A DNA stretch of 64,000 bases, taken from contig JAIVFJ010000055.1 of assembly GCA_025765615.1 (NCBI GenBank), forward strand, positions 186,001 to 250,000, in the 5' to 3' direction. Numbering within the stretch: position 1 is the stretch's first letter; the number at the start of each line of letters is the position of its first letter. The position numbers were made by a program, and so were the translations under genes. Below are positions 11,455-24,094 of this stretch, in pieces. The DNA comes from Zopfochytrium polystomum (lineage: Eukaryota; Chytridiomycota; Chytridiomycetes; Chytridiales; Chytridiaceae). Below the pieces are notes generated by a model. The model did no database searches, was not told the origin of the DNA, and saw nothing but the letters and a program-made list of their open reading frames with translations.

Positions 11455-13998
11455 TCACAGAAACTTGAACTCGTCTCGGAAAGCCCCCAAATCTCTCTCA
11501 TCGGCGGCCGCTGCAAGGTCAAACCGACCCACTGTATTCCCCGAAGAAGCGCGTTTAGGTCCAAGTAAGCTGCATGGTGGGGTCACTTACTGTACGACAC
11601 GAGGATGCTGCGAAGTGAGTCCCACAAAGCGTCCGACTGCATTCCGAATGTTTGCGACTGCACGCTGGCATCGCCCACCAGAACAGTGTTAGGGTTGCTT
11701 TGCTGCAAAGACAGCGCCCCCAATAGGTAACCAGCTGCCTCGCCGTAAGACCCGAGCTGCATCATCGCTATTGAGCTGTTGTATCTGGCGCGCACGTAGG
11801 ACGGATTGATGGCGATGGCGTTCTTGTACGCGTCCATCGCACGTGCATATTGGCCAGAGTTCGCCAAAGTTGCCCCAAGCTTGTTCCAAAGCATGTAGTC
11901 CTGAAGATCTCTCTCCGTTAAAAGCTGAAAGCAAAGTGCACAAAATTCTCTCACCTGCGGTGACTTTGATAGACTTGCTTCGAAGCAATCTATCGCCTTT
12001 TCGAATTCGTGGTTCAGGTGAAAGATGACGCCCAGGCCGAGTTGCACGTCTGGATCCAGATCGTGGCCCGCCCGCATTCTTGCAGCAGCCAGATAATACC
12101 GAACAAGTTCGTCGTGGGTGGGTATTGTGCCAGCTGATGTTGCCACGATGCCGTACGTGGGGTGATTCCGGATCCAGGAGTCAAGAGCGGTGTGCGCCTC
12201 CTGCTGGCGTCCTTCATTGGTGTACGACACGGCCAGTCCCAGCCATGACTTCAAAGACCCTGGATCCAGGGCTAGCACTTGCTCCAATGCGACAATAGCG
12301 GCCTTTTCGTTCTCGTTCTCTTGCTGCTTAAATCCTAGGTCGCTCCAAGCTTGCGCGTTCTGCGGCTGTGCCTGGACCACTGCTTCCAAAGCTAAAATCG
12401 ACTCGGCAAGGTCCCGGTGGGCAGCGACGTTGGTTAGGAACTCCATAGATCGATTAATGTAGGGATTGTTCGCTACGAAGTTGTATCCTGAAGGGCGATT
12501 TGTCTCTTCTCGCGCTCGGAACTCGTCCTCCCAATTCAAGAATGCAGGTTCTACCTGCTGCTTTGTCGGCGGGTGATACGCTCTTCCTTCGCCGTAGTAT
12601 TCGTTGAAGGCTTCCTCTAACGCAGCTTCGTTTTCGCGATCTGAGGCTTGTTTCGGGTCCTGTGGAACTGATTGGGTTCGTTGGGAGTAGAATTCGTCGC
12701 TCCAAGTAATGCCTGGAGCTTCGTCTGGGCCTATTTGAAACTCCTCTTCCCACGAGCCGCCAGAGACCGTTGCCCCGAATTCGGCAGCCCAGTTCGCCGC
12801 AGCATCCTGTGGTTGCGCCTCTTTCACTGGTTCGACGACCTTGTTGCCCTCAATGACAAGCTGCTGGTCCCGTAGTTGCTTCATGAAGTCCATAAACTTC
12901 GACGCCTTGAACTTTGGGTTCGCAGAGTTTTCCACTACGTCGAGTAGTAACCCAGCCGTCTTTGCCAGCGCCTCTTTTGGGCTTCCGGTGATGTTGACGT
13001 CCGCGTCCTGTTCTGCTTGAAATTCATCCGCCCAGCTTTGCTCTGCTTTGAATTCGTCTGCCCAGCTCACCTCATGCCGTGCGAATTCCTCCTCCCACTG
13101 CGCATTCTCTGGAGGGGAAAAGGCAAAAGCAAAAGGCTCATACACTTTACTTTCAAGACAAAAAGCTTCATTACCTTTTGCTTGCTGAAATGCGCGGTCG
13201 AACTCGGCGTTTTCTTCGACAATGCGCGGCTCATGATGCTTTTGGGCCTCGGCGAAAGTGGCGAATTCATCCGACCAACCTTGAGCTTGGCCAAGAGCCT
13301 CTGCTATGCGATGTGTTTTCAGCACGGAGTCGCTAACAGCCAAGAGCAAGTTAAACCGGCCAAACTTTACCTCGATGGTGTGCAAAGGCGGCATCAAACT
13401 CGGCAAACTCGGCTTCCTTGCCCTTTTCGTTCAACAGCAAGCTTGGTTGCCTTGCAAACTCCTCCGCCCAGCCTTCCTTAACGGCGGGAACCAAGTTTAT
13501 CACTCCTAACTCCGAGCGAAAGTCCCGAAACTCGAACGGGTTCCGCTGTTGCCGTAATTGTGACGGTCCGCCTTGAGCTTGCTCTCGAAAGAATTCGTCG
13601 GCGAGCTGAAGCGCACCACTCGGTTAGGCAACCAACGACGCTTTCAAAGTCCAACGGCCGAAAACCACTCACGCCGGCGTCTTCCAGCTCCGCTCTCCGC
13701 GAACGAGGGCCGCCAAACTCCTGCATCGCGTAGAAAGGGGAAGGTAGGTGTCAGGTGGGGGGGAGCTGCCGTGGCCTGCCTGGGGCGTGCGTTTACGTCA
13801 CCAACTGACCCAATTTTGACCGCCGCCGACAAATCGATCCTGTGAGCAATGAATGGATGAGCGAGTACACACCCAGACCAGGCCAGTGCGTCCAACTCGC
13901 ACCTGATCGTGCGATCTGTCGCCGGCGATGTGCTTGGCGAAGGAGCTGAGGGAGTTGCTCGGGCCGCAGTCCGCGCCTCCCGAAACGAGGCCCTCCAT
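11455..13998 (-). CDS. PEX5: PEX5, peroxisomal targeting signal 1 receptor, 675 aa
   Basis: PEX5 carries PTS1 cargo from the cytosol into the peroxisome. Exons in transcript order: 13998-13903, 13720-13673, 13605-13371, 13303-13175, 13108-11955, 11900-11591, 11510-11455 (2028 nt). The N-terminus MEGLVSGGADCGPSNSLSSF has the conserved cysteine at residue 11, which in PEX5 proteins is the monoubiquitination site needed for recycling. Nine WxxEF pentapeptides follow (WAEEF, WSDEF, WEEEF, WADEF twice, WAAEF, WEEEF, WSDEF, WEDEF), the docking motifs for PEX14/PEX13. The C-terminal half is a TPR domain with DPDVQLGLGVIFHL and LWNKLGATLANSGQ, ending DLGAFRDEFKFL. Introns 13109-13174 and 11901-11954 are stop-free multiples of three; removing them restores the family alignment. 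The acceptor at 13304 is a TAG-CAG tandem that would add or drop one codon. Confidence 0.95.
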
Positions 13999-14217
13999 TT
14001 TGCGACGACTTCACGACGACGACGCCAACTTGATCGCTCTTTGGTGCAATTGGACCAATCAACCGAGAATTCAATCAATCCCGAGATCGAAAGACCTTTT
14101 TTCATTTCGCTTCTGCTTCGCCTCTCCCCACACGACGCTCCCAAAAAACCATCCCCAAGCCGGGCGCGATCGACAGCTTCTTCCCCCGAATTTGCATCCT
14201 GCCTCCTACGGCAAAGA
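13999..14217. promoter_or_regulatory. Shared divergent promoter of PEX5 and TRAPPC6/Trs33
   Basis: Only 219 bp separate the two divergent start codons, so the 5' UTRs and promoters of both genes must lie here. The sequence has CGA/ACGACG-rich and AATCAATC-like parts but no TATA box on either strand. Confidence 0.6.
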
Positions 14218-15085
14218 ATGAGCGCAGCCGCGTCGGGACCCGCCTTGGTCGCGGACTCTTGCTTCGACTTGATGATGATGGAAATCGTGGATCTGATGCA
14301 TCGCTCGGGCTCGGTCGGCGCCGACGACAACACTGCAGACAGCTCAAACAGCAGCAGCAGCAACAGCGACAAGGAGGCGGCCTACTTCAAGCTGGAGACG
14401 CTAGGATACCGTGTGGGAATGGCCATTGCCGAGAGGTGATTGCGGTGCCTTCGAGCACCTCCTTGAGCCGTTCATAGTTTTTTTTTCTTTCCTGGCTCCT
14501 CGTCCCATGGGTTCTCCCACTCTCACTCTCTGACACGCGGCCAACGCGGGGCTCCAAAAGGGCAACCAAAGATCGGCCCCGATTTGCTGATAATCTGGAG
14601 ATTGTGAAGTTTATTTGCAAGGACTTCTGGATTGCAGTGTTCAGGAAGCAAGTGGACAACCTCAAGACTAACCACAGAGTAGGACTCTAGCGCAACATGG
14701 GTCTCACCGTAATCTAAAATCTAAACACCATTATGCTAGGGAGTCTACGTTCTCACGGACAATAACTTTAGGTGGTTTTCGCGCATGTCTGCCGACGGAC
14801 CTCCGTCAGAAACGTCAAAGCTGGCTTTTGCGGTGGGCACCTCGCGCTGACTCGCACGATCTAACCTTCGTTCTCGTTCCATTTGGGACTTTTGCAGCAC
14901 CTTGCTTTCCCTTGCGGACTAATCAGAGGCGCCCTTGCAAACTTGGGCGTGGTGAGTGTTGTGATTGCCGAAGTGTCGAATATCCCACAGTGTAAGCCTA
15001 CCTCCTCTTGAGAGGCCAACGCTGATTTGCGCTTCCTGGCCCCTGGCGTCCGACAGGTACATTCCAAATAAAGTTTCGGCTGTAG
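14218..15085 (+). CDS. TRS33: TRAPP complex subunit TRAPPC6/Trs33, 183 aa
   Basis: A subunit of the TRAPP tethering complex, which is the exchange factor for Rab1/Ypt1 at the Golgi. Exons: 14218-14435, 14561-14678, 14740-14832, 14898-14991, 15057-15085 (552 nt). The protein follows the Bet3/TRAPPC6 fold: an N-terminal helix [14 protein letters not shown], a Ser/Asn-rich insert, [72 protein letters not shown], and the end [12 protein letters not shown]. Human and fungal TRAPPC6 proteins have about 160-270 residues. A GTG-AGT inside exon 4 (near 14952) looks like a donor but is coding. The gene is divergent from PEX5. Confidence 0.93.
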
Positions 15086-15155
15086 CGTTTCTCGGACCAA
15101 GGAATCATGTAGTAGTGCATGTAGTAAAAGAGACGTGCGGTTCCATTTTGGGAAA

Positions 15156-17654
15156 ATGATTTGCACCTCAATATCGCAGCGGTGCCGGGTCCGCATTGCG
15201 ACCTCCTCCTCCCCGCTCCGCCTGCTGAGATCGTCGCGATCCTTCTCTTCATCATTACCCAAACGTAGCAGCACGTCCAGTCGTGAAACCGGCCTAAAAT
15301 CCCTGATTGGGAAGGCGCAAGCCCTTCAAGCTGAGCTGGGCGAGGGATCCCCCGAATGGGTCAAGAAGCTGTCGAGGTGAGAGCGCAGGACGTTCGCGGA
15401 GGATCGCATGCCGGACCTTGTAGCTGTCTGATCCGTCGACGTGAAGTAACGGATATGCCTTCTCTCACTCTCTGCAGTGCTTCCTCTCGATTCGCAGGAC
15501 CAGTGAGAATCGCAGGTAAACCGGTTTGGTGCGCTAAATGGCGTCCTGCATGAAACCCTAAAGCGGAACCGCTCCCACCGTCAGTCATCGGCGATGGACC
15601 AGGCCGGGACGAACTGGCGAGCTCGCTAGTTGACAAAGTGACTCTTTCGCCGACGTCCAGTGAGGCGGCGCCGCGCAGCTCGGATCATATCTTTTTCTTA
15701 AGGTAGCCGCGTCCTTCCGACTCCGGCGAAACTAACCATGCCATCACAACCGTCCCTCCACCCCCGACTCCGGCTCCAGCAGCTCTCAGTGGGACGGTGC
15801 GGGTGATCGGGACGATGCGGTGGACCCCGTCAAGAGGATTGCGGCAGATGCGGACTGGCTGCGCCAATTCAACGTTGAGATCGTCACTGGACCCGTCTCT
15901 CGCTTCGGCAGCCCTGCATGGATCTCAGAAGTAGAACACTCGGACATTGCGGTGCTCGTGCTCGACGCCCTCGACCCTTTCAAGTCCGCCGTCGAGCTGG
16001 AGTTCTCGGAAAAATACGCCTCGCGGATGAAGGGCAACTTTCTGGTTGCCCTGAACAACGCGGACCTTCTCACGGACGCGGAGCTGGCCGAGACGTCGGC
16101 GTGGGTAAAGGAAACGCTGCAGGAGCTCTCCGACGGGTCTGTCCCGGCCGAAAGCGTCCCCGTCGTTCCCGTGTCGACCCGAGTCGGGCGGAAGGCGCAG
16201 ATGCTTCCGTCGGCGAGGGAGTCTGGCGCCGATTTCATGAAGCTGTGGAACGCGTCGGGAATCCAGGACGTCAAGTCGCTCATCTTTGAGCGAGTCGCGC
16301 CGCAGAACCGGGCGGACACGAAGGCGAAGATGGCCACCGTCGTGCTGACGCAGGCCGTGCGACGCCTCCAGGCGGACCAGGACGCGTCGCTGGCGCTGCT
16401 GAGCGCCGTCAGAGAGCACGTCCAGAACGTCTTGATCCCCGGAATCGCAAAGACGGAGGAGCGGCTCCACAAGCAGTTTGAGACGCGGGACCTCGGCTCG
16501 GTGCGCGTCGCCTTCACCTCCCTCACGGGCAGTCTTCGGTCCTACCTCGCCGGCGTTGGATTCTTGAAGCTCGTCCTGAGGTCCGATTTTCTGGCGTCCG
16601 AGCTGCAGAGCCGCATGAAAACTCACTCCATTGGGGCATCTGAGTGGCAGGTGGGGGGTAGCTCCTGCGCTTGTGCCCCAACCCTCCCCACCTCTCCTTC
16701 CCCCAAACCAGCGACCACACGCATTAACAAAGATAATTTCCCCGTCATCAGATGGCGTACACGATCGGAGCGCTCAACGAAGGCTTGTACACCCTTTACG
16801 AGCGAACGCTCGCCGAACTGTCCGCTCTGGCGTCCCCGCAGCACCCGCTTGCGGCGTACGTCGCCGGTCGGCGCCTGCAGGAAGACTTTCGCAAAGTAAT
16901 CGAGGTTCTGGAGAAACAGCGGCCTCCAAACGGAGTCGAGGTCGACAGCTCCTCGCTCCGCAAGCTCGTCGCGACGTTTGACCAGTCGGCGGAGGCTGAG
17001 CATTTTCAAACTTCGGCGGACTGGCTTGTGCGGCTTTTCTTGAGCTCAGAGGTATGTTTTTTTGGGGGTGGCCGTGGTGGATACAAGAGCTCGGTTGCTC
17101 ATTTCCACTAAACATGTGCAGATTTTTTCTAACCTTTCCTTGTTCAGTTCCTCATTATGCTAGGAGGGGTGTTCTCTGTTTACTTTGGCGTGCCCTGGGC
17201 CATTTCTCTTCCGGCCACCGCCGTGGCAGGAACCGTTGGTGCGTTGTTCGGTTGAAAATCAGCCGCAAAACTTTTTTTTTTTTAAAAAAAATTTTTTTTT
17301 TGTTGTCTTTTTCGCTAAACGCCTCCTCCTCAGGGTACTTTGTCGCGACATCCCGGTGGACAGCACTTCAAGATAGATTCATCACTTCCATTAGCGCATC
17401 GCACCGGCTACTGGAAGCAAAATTACTGGTGCGTGTGGTTCAGGTTTTTGTTTGACGGCGACTGGAAGTCCTGACACTCATCTTTCCCTTTCTGTGCGAA
17501 GGCAACTTACGATAAAGACTTTACGCGGGTGGTGGCGGCGCCCATGTCTGCAACTGTGGGGCTTTTGGACAAGGCGATAAAACGACGCGCTGGTGCCGTC
17601 ATGGAGGGGAAGAAGAAGGCGGAGGACTTGATTGCTGAAATCAAATCTGCTTGA
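15156..17654 (+). CDS. Mitochondrial dynamin/mitofusin-like membrane protein with degenerate GTPase motifs, 627 aa
   Basis: Exons: 15156-15376, 15478-15515, 15585-15702, 15783-16650, 16752-17051, 17148-17238, 17334-17428, 17502-17654 (1884 nt). The N-terminus is rich in Ser/Arg with no acidic residue for about 40 positions, as in a mitochondrial presequence. A dynamin-type fold follows: VRIAVIGDGPGRDELASSLV sits where the P-loop should be, IVTGPVSRFG where DTPG is expected, and ALNNADLL in place of NKxD. A long helical region leads to a hydrophobic hairpin (FLIMLGGVFSVYFGVPWAIS and the next exon), as in Fzo1/mitofusin and bacterial dynamin-like proteins, then a helical tail. The lack of a Lys-Ser/Thr in the P-loop suggests it cannot hydrolyse GTP. 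The exon 4 acceptor has a CAG-CAG alternative at 15780. The role in mitochondrial membrane shape is inferred. Confidence 0.75.
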
Positions 17655-17838
17655 AACAGAATATAAGAGGGAAAAAAAAGGACAAAACGTAAAGCGGGAA
17701 CGCGCTGCTATGGATGTTCATCATTCCACAAGGTCAATCTGGTCGCTTTGCACCGGATGAGGAGCACCAAACAAGAATTGCTCCCAAAGAAAATAGTACG
17801 TCAACTTATGTATTTTGCCCGTCCCACAGGGCGCTACC

Positions 17839-19625
<1,787 letters not shown>

Positions 19626-19810
19626 TCTTATCGTTTGCTTGTTTCTTTCTTTCTTTCTTTCTCTTTTTGTTTTGGGCTATTGGGAGAGAGACAGGGAGAC
19701 AGACAGACAAACAGATCGTAGTCTCTCTCTCTCTCTCTCGCTCTCTCTCTCTCAAGCAAGCAGACCCACCCAACACCCACACACTCTCGCTCTCTCTTCC
19801 AGACATCGAG
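19626..19810. promoter_or_regulatory. Shared divergent promoter with TTTC, ACAG and CT tracts
   Basis: A 185-bp spacer between the MetAP1 and SNAP-like start codons. It holds a (TTTC)n stretch (about 19643-19663), an ACAG stretch (about 19688-19708) and a (CT)n tract (about 19721-19753). The spacer is too short for separate promoters, so shared control is likely. Confidence 0.55.
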
Positions 19811-21326
19811 ATGGTTCCCTTCCTCATCGTTGTCATTGTCCTCCTCGTCGTCGGAGCCAAGACCAAACCAGACTCTGCGTCGCTGCGCCTGCACCTGATC
19901 CAGCGCGCAGGTAGCGGCGGCGGCAGCAGCTCGCAGCAGCAGCCTCAGTCCATGCTGCAGCAGATACAGAGTAAAGTCGGCGGCCTGACGCGCCTCCTGG
20001 TCGGTGGCGGAGCGCCGAGGATTCCAAGCTTCACCATCCAGGACCTTGTCTTCTTTGCCATCGGCACCACCGACGACGGCCTCTCCTTTCTCGGCATCTT
20101 CGGCTCGTGGTACGAGCTCGGCGGTGGCGGCGGCGGCGCTGGCGGCAGCAGCAGTGGCGGTGGCTCGCGGAGGCGGCGTGGCGACGATGACGACGACGAC
20201 GGCGACGCTGGCGGCCCGTCCGGCAGTGGCCCAGCCGAAGAGGCGGAAGGCATGCGCGAGACGGCCGTGCAGATGAAAGCCAAGCGGGACTACGTCGGGG
20301 CGGCCGGTCTCTTTGTCAAGGCCGGCGAAAAGTTTGCGTCCGCTGCGAACGCGGGCGGCCACCTGCGCAACCACGCGCTCTTGCAAGCCGGAAAGTGCTT
20401 TGAAGACGCCGTCGGCTGCTTCGGCTTGGTCAAGATGGAGGACCGTGCGATCACGGCCAGAGAGCGCGCCGCCGAGGTCTTTGCTGCCAGCGAGCACACC
20501 ATGAGCCGAGCGGCTCGCTTGTACGAGACGCTCGGTGACGACGCCGCGAAAAAGAGTCCCTCCTTGGGTGAGTATTCTTGACTGCAGCTCGCTTCGTGCA
20601 ACTCACAGTCGCTTCTTCCTCAGGTTTGAATTACTACCGAAAAGCAGTGAGCTGCTTCGATGCGGCGAACGACAAGTCAGTCCACTTTAGCTCATTCTAC
20701 CCCCACTGACGCCATTTCGGCTTTCCTACCCAAAGGCGTTCCCTATCGGTCAACGCCAAGATCGCTGAACAACTGGCTATCCTCCGTGACTACAAGGAAG
20801 CTATTCTCATATTTGACAACTGCGCCCGCGACTCTGCCGATGACCGAGTCTTGCGAGTACGTCAAATACTATTTGACACGTTTTTATCTTTCTTCTTCTC
20901 TGAGCCCCGCATCGAAGCAAGGGGCTAGATCATCTGACAAATCCCCATGCCGTAATCAGTTCTCCGTCAAGACGTACGTCTTCAATGCATTGCTCTGTAT
21001 GGCTGGTCAGAAGGACGACGTGCGCTTTGCGAAAGGGGTTGAGAACTACCTGAACCGTTTCCCGATGTGCGAGGATTACTCGGAGGCCAAAGTCTTTGGT
21101 GACATTGCGAATGCCTGGATCAACCGCGACGTGGCCCGCTTTGATGCCGTGGTGGGCCGCTTCAAGAGCATATCTTCTCCCCCGCTTGCGCAGTGGCAGG
21201 ACGCGGCGCTGAGCGCAGCCAGAGGTATGTGCAGCACGACTTTGTTTGTGCGTTTGATTCCAACTGCTGAGGGCGTGTCTTTTGCGTCCTCGTTCTCGCT
21301 GCCTCGCCCTTACGCCTCACTGTTGC

Positions 21327-21357
<31 letters not shown>

Positions 21358-21487
21358 CATGACGTTAACTTTCGCCGTGCGGTCGACGAACCACGACAAC
21401 AACAACAACAACAACAACAACAATTAAAACTCTTTTTTCCATTTCGATCCAGACGCGCTGCTGGCCGATGCGGGTTCGCTACGATGA
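19811..21487 (+). CDS. Membrane-anchored SNAP-like (Sec17-type TPR) protein, 409 aa
   Basis: Exons: 19811-20567, 20624-20675, 20736-20856, 20960-21224, 21453-21487 (1230 nt). Residues 1-17 (MVPFLIVVIVLLVVGAK) form a hydrophobic anchor. They are followed by a small domain with FTIQDLVFFAIGTTDDGLSF and LGIFGSWYEL, reminiscent of DUF4359-type proteins. A Gly/Ser then Arg/Asp-rich linker (about residues 103-140) leads to a SNAP-type TPR solenoid: KAKRDYVGAAGLFVKAGEKF, LNYYRKAVSCFDAAND, and FSVKTYVFNALLCMAGQKDD with a C-terminal FKSISSPPLAQWQDAAL as in alpha-SNAP. Alpha-SNAPs (about 290 aa) couple NSF to SNARE complexes and are soluble, so the N-terminal fusion is unusual. Intron 4 holds two (AAC)n tracts. 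Whether it acts with NSF is inferred. Confidence 0.75.
21325..21425. repeat. Two (AAC)n trinucleotide tracts inside an intron
   Basis: AAC repeats at about 21329-21356 and 21398-21425 lie in the last intron of the SNAP-like gene, separated by about 40 bp of unique sequence. Confidence 0.9.
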
Positions 21488-21643
21488 TCCCTCTCTTTCA
21501 TGCATGGAGTGCGGAAAAATAAATACATGTTACGTAGGGTCAACGAAGCTGAACCAAGAAGGAGCGAGAAAGGTCCAAACCAAACAAACCAACTTGCTTT
21601 CCGCCTGTGCCCGGCCCCCGCCCGATCACGCCCGCTTACACAC

Positions 21644-23879
21644 ATGGAGACGACGACGACGTCGGCACCGGCCCCAACTGCGACTACGACAATGCCGTCT
21701 GCGCCGGCTGCGGCGGCGACGGCGGCGACGGCTGCGGGCGCAGAGCCGTCGTCCTCTTCGGCTGCAGAGAATCGGGAGCGTGCATGGCGCCCGTTCGTAT
21801 TCCTGCCGTGTGTGGCTCTGTTGGCATTCTCCTCCTCCTTGGTGAGTTGCGTTGAACTAAGGGATTGAGGGAGGAAGGAGAAACTCCGCCGTTTTTCATG
21901 CGCCGCCAACCAACCCACCCAAACACTCCCACTCCGCATTCCTTCCTGTCCCTTCACTTCTTGCCGTCTTCGCAAACTGTCAGAAAGATGCCTCGCAGCA
22001 GCAGTTCCTCATTCAAAAGATCTGCCTGTCGCACTACGAGAGCGCAGCGGACTCCGACTTGACGTACGCACAGTGGAACTCGCAACGAAACGGCACGCTC
22101 CGTTGCGACACTCCCGAAGTACAGCAGGACATTGCAGAATTCAGCGCCATTTCGATCGCCATTGCCATCCTGCCGTCGCTCTTCACATCCATCTACATTG
22201 GATACCTCACCGACATCATTGGCCGCAAGCCCATCATCACGACCGTCTGCTTGACGTTCTCTATCACCGTCTGGGCGCCGTACCTTGTCTGCGCCATGGA
22301 TCTGCCGTACCAAGTCTTTTACCTCCCGTCGCTCTGCCTCGGCTTGATCGGCGGCATAGCCGGACTGGGCAGCGTCGGCTTTGCTACGATGGTCGACCTG
22401 ACCACCACGTCGGACCGCACCCGCGTGCTGAGCTTCTACGTGGGGGCGGTGGTGGCCATGTCGCTGGCAGGCATCGCTGCCGGCGGTGCCATCACGGGTA
22501 ACCCCGCCCTCGGCGACTTTGACCGCTTTCTGCCAGTCTTTCGGCTGTCGGCAGTGATTGCGACCGTGGGACTATTGTGAGTGTCACCCAGTGCCATTTT
22601 CAACTTTTTGTTGCGATTTTTCCCCCTTTGTTGACAATGGCAGCGACTGACTATCAGCCATCAACTTCTCCCTCTCCGCCAAAACGAAAGCTATGTGATT
22701 TTCGTCACGCCTGAGACTCTTCCGTCCAAAGTTGCCGCGCTCTCCGCCTCGGGCAGCGGAACACAAGTGCAATCGTCGGCCGCAAGCAGCAGCAGCAGCG
22801 TCCCTTCACCTCCGCAATCCCTCATATCGGTGCTCCCCAGCGCCAGGACGCTTTTCCAAAAGTTTAAAGCGGCCATCGCCGATCTGCCCCTTACGGTCGT
22901 CGGCATGCAGGTCATTCTCGCGTTCGCCGTCGTGCGCTTCAACTTTGACACGCAGCTGTCCAACTACCGCTTCGGCTGGGGCACGCGCGAAACCTCGCTC
23001 TACTCGTTCGTCGAAACTATCGTCGGCGGCGTGCTCGCAGGCCTCGTGCTGCCCACCGCCGAGCAGCTGCTGCGCGCGCTGCTCAGCCGCCGCGTCGTCG
23101 CTACTTCTGCTGCTACCACCACCACCGCTGCCACCACTGCTCGGGGTGATTTAGAGACTGCGGCGCCGCTGCTGCCGTTAGCGGCCGAGGGGGAGGGGGA
23201 AGACGAGGACGTGGTCGAGGAGGTGGAGGGGCGGCGAGGGCAGCTGAGACGGCGGGCCGCCGAGCTGGCCATCGAGGATGCCGTGTCGTCCATGAGCGAG
23301 AATGAGAAGCGCAAGGTCACGGTCAAGATCCACACGCTGCTCATCCGCTTCACCCTCTCAGGCTCCATCGTGGGGACCCTCGTGTTTGCGACGGCCACCA
23401 GCGGATGGATGTGGTTTGCCTGTAAGCCGGGTCGAAAGTTGGGGGAAAGATCGTCACAGGCTCACGCCCTAATCCGCTCTTCTCCCCTCCTTCAACCTCC
23501 GATTTCTTAGCGCTTCCGTTGATCGGCCTGTCGTCGTTGACCTCGACTTGCATAAGACTGATTATTTCTGAATACGTGCCCCCGGACCAGATGGCTCTGA
23601 CAAACTCGGTCCTGGGCGTCATTGACAGCGTCGTTTTGTTGATGGGAAATTTGGTATGGGAGGCCTTTTTACTCTTTTTACTTTTGTTGATACGCGAGAC
23701 TGATTAGTGCCCCTATGTTTTTAATCATCCAGGTCGCCGCGCAGATCTACCCGCACTATTACTACATGATAATGAGCGTCTATGCGGTGGTTTTGGCAAT
23801 TGCACTGGGATTGGAACTGAAGGCGCCTCCCCATCGCACGGAGGAGGGCGAGCTGGGGGCAGTCGAAAGCACCTCCTAA
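21644..23879 (+). CDS. Major facilitator superfamily transporter, SLC46-like, 614 aa
   Basis: Exons: 21644-21841, 21984-22576, 22658-23421, 23511-23653, 23733-23879 (1845 nt). After a Thr/Ala/Ser-rich cytosolic N-terminus comes the first span (PFVFLPCVALLAFSSSL), then an extracellular loop with Cys residues (QKICLSHYES). The MFS signature loop is YLTDIIGRKPIITTVC between spans 2 and 3. A large acidic central loop (about residues 410-480) separates the two six-helix halves. The C-terminal half includes SSLTSTCIRLIISEYVPPDQ. This layout matches SLC46/proton-coupled folate transporter relatives common in fungi. The substrate cannot be read from sequence. The junction of exons 2 and 3 (around 22576/22658) is the least certain. 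Confidence 0.8.
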
Positions 23880-24094
23880 TACATGTTTTTGCATTGCATT
23901 GTCGTGGCATTGCATTGTCACTCGACGACGCAGCGAGTTTGTGGGGAGTAAGTTCCTTTGACTCATTCGAAGGCTTGAGTGTGAAGCCTGGTCGCAGGAC
24001 AACTTTCGGCTTTCGGTACCACACAAGTCTCTGCAAGCAAAACACAACCGAATTTTGAAAGTTTACCTCCCAATTTGCTTGTAAATGCGAGATT

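Noticed and set aside
14952..14991. Splice donor GTGAGT inside TRAPPC6 exon 4
   Set aside because: The sequence after it encodes [13 protein letters not shown], which is conserved in the family, so it is coding; the real donor is at 14992.
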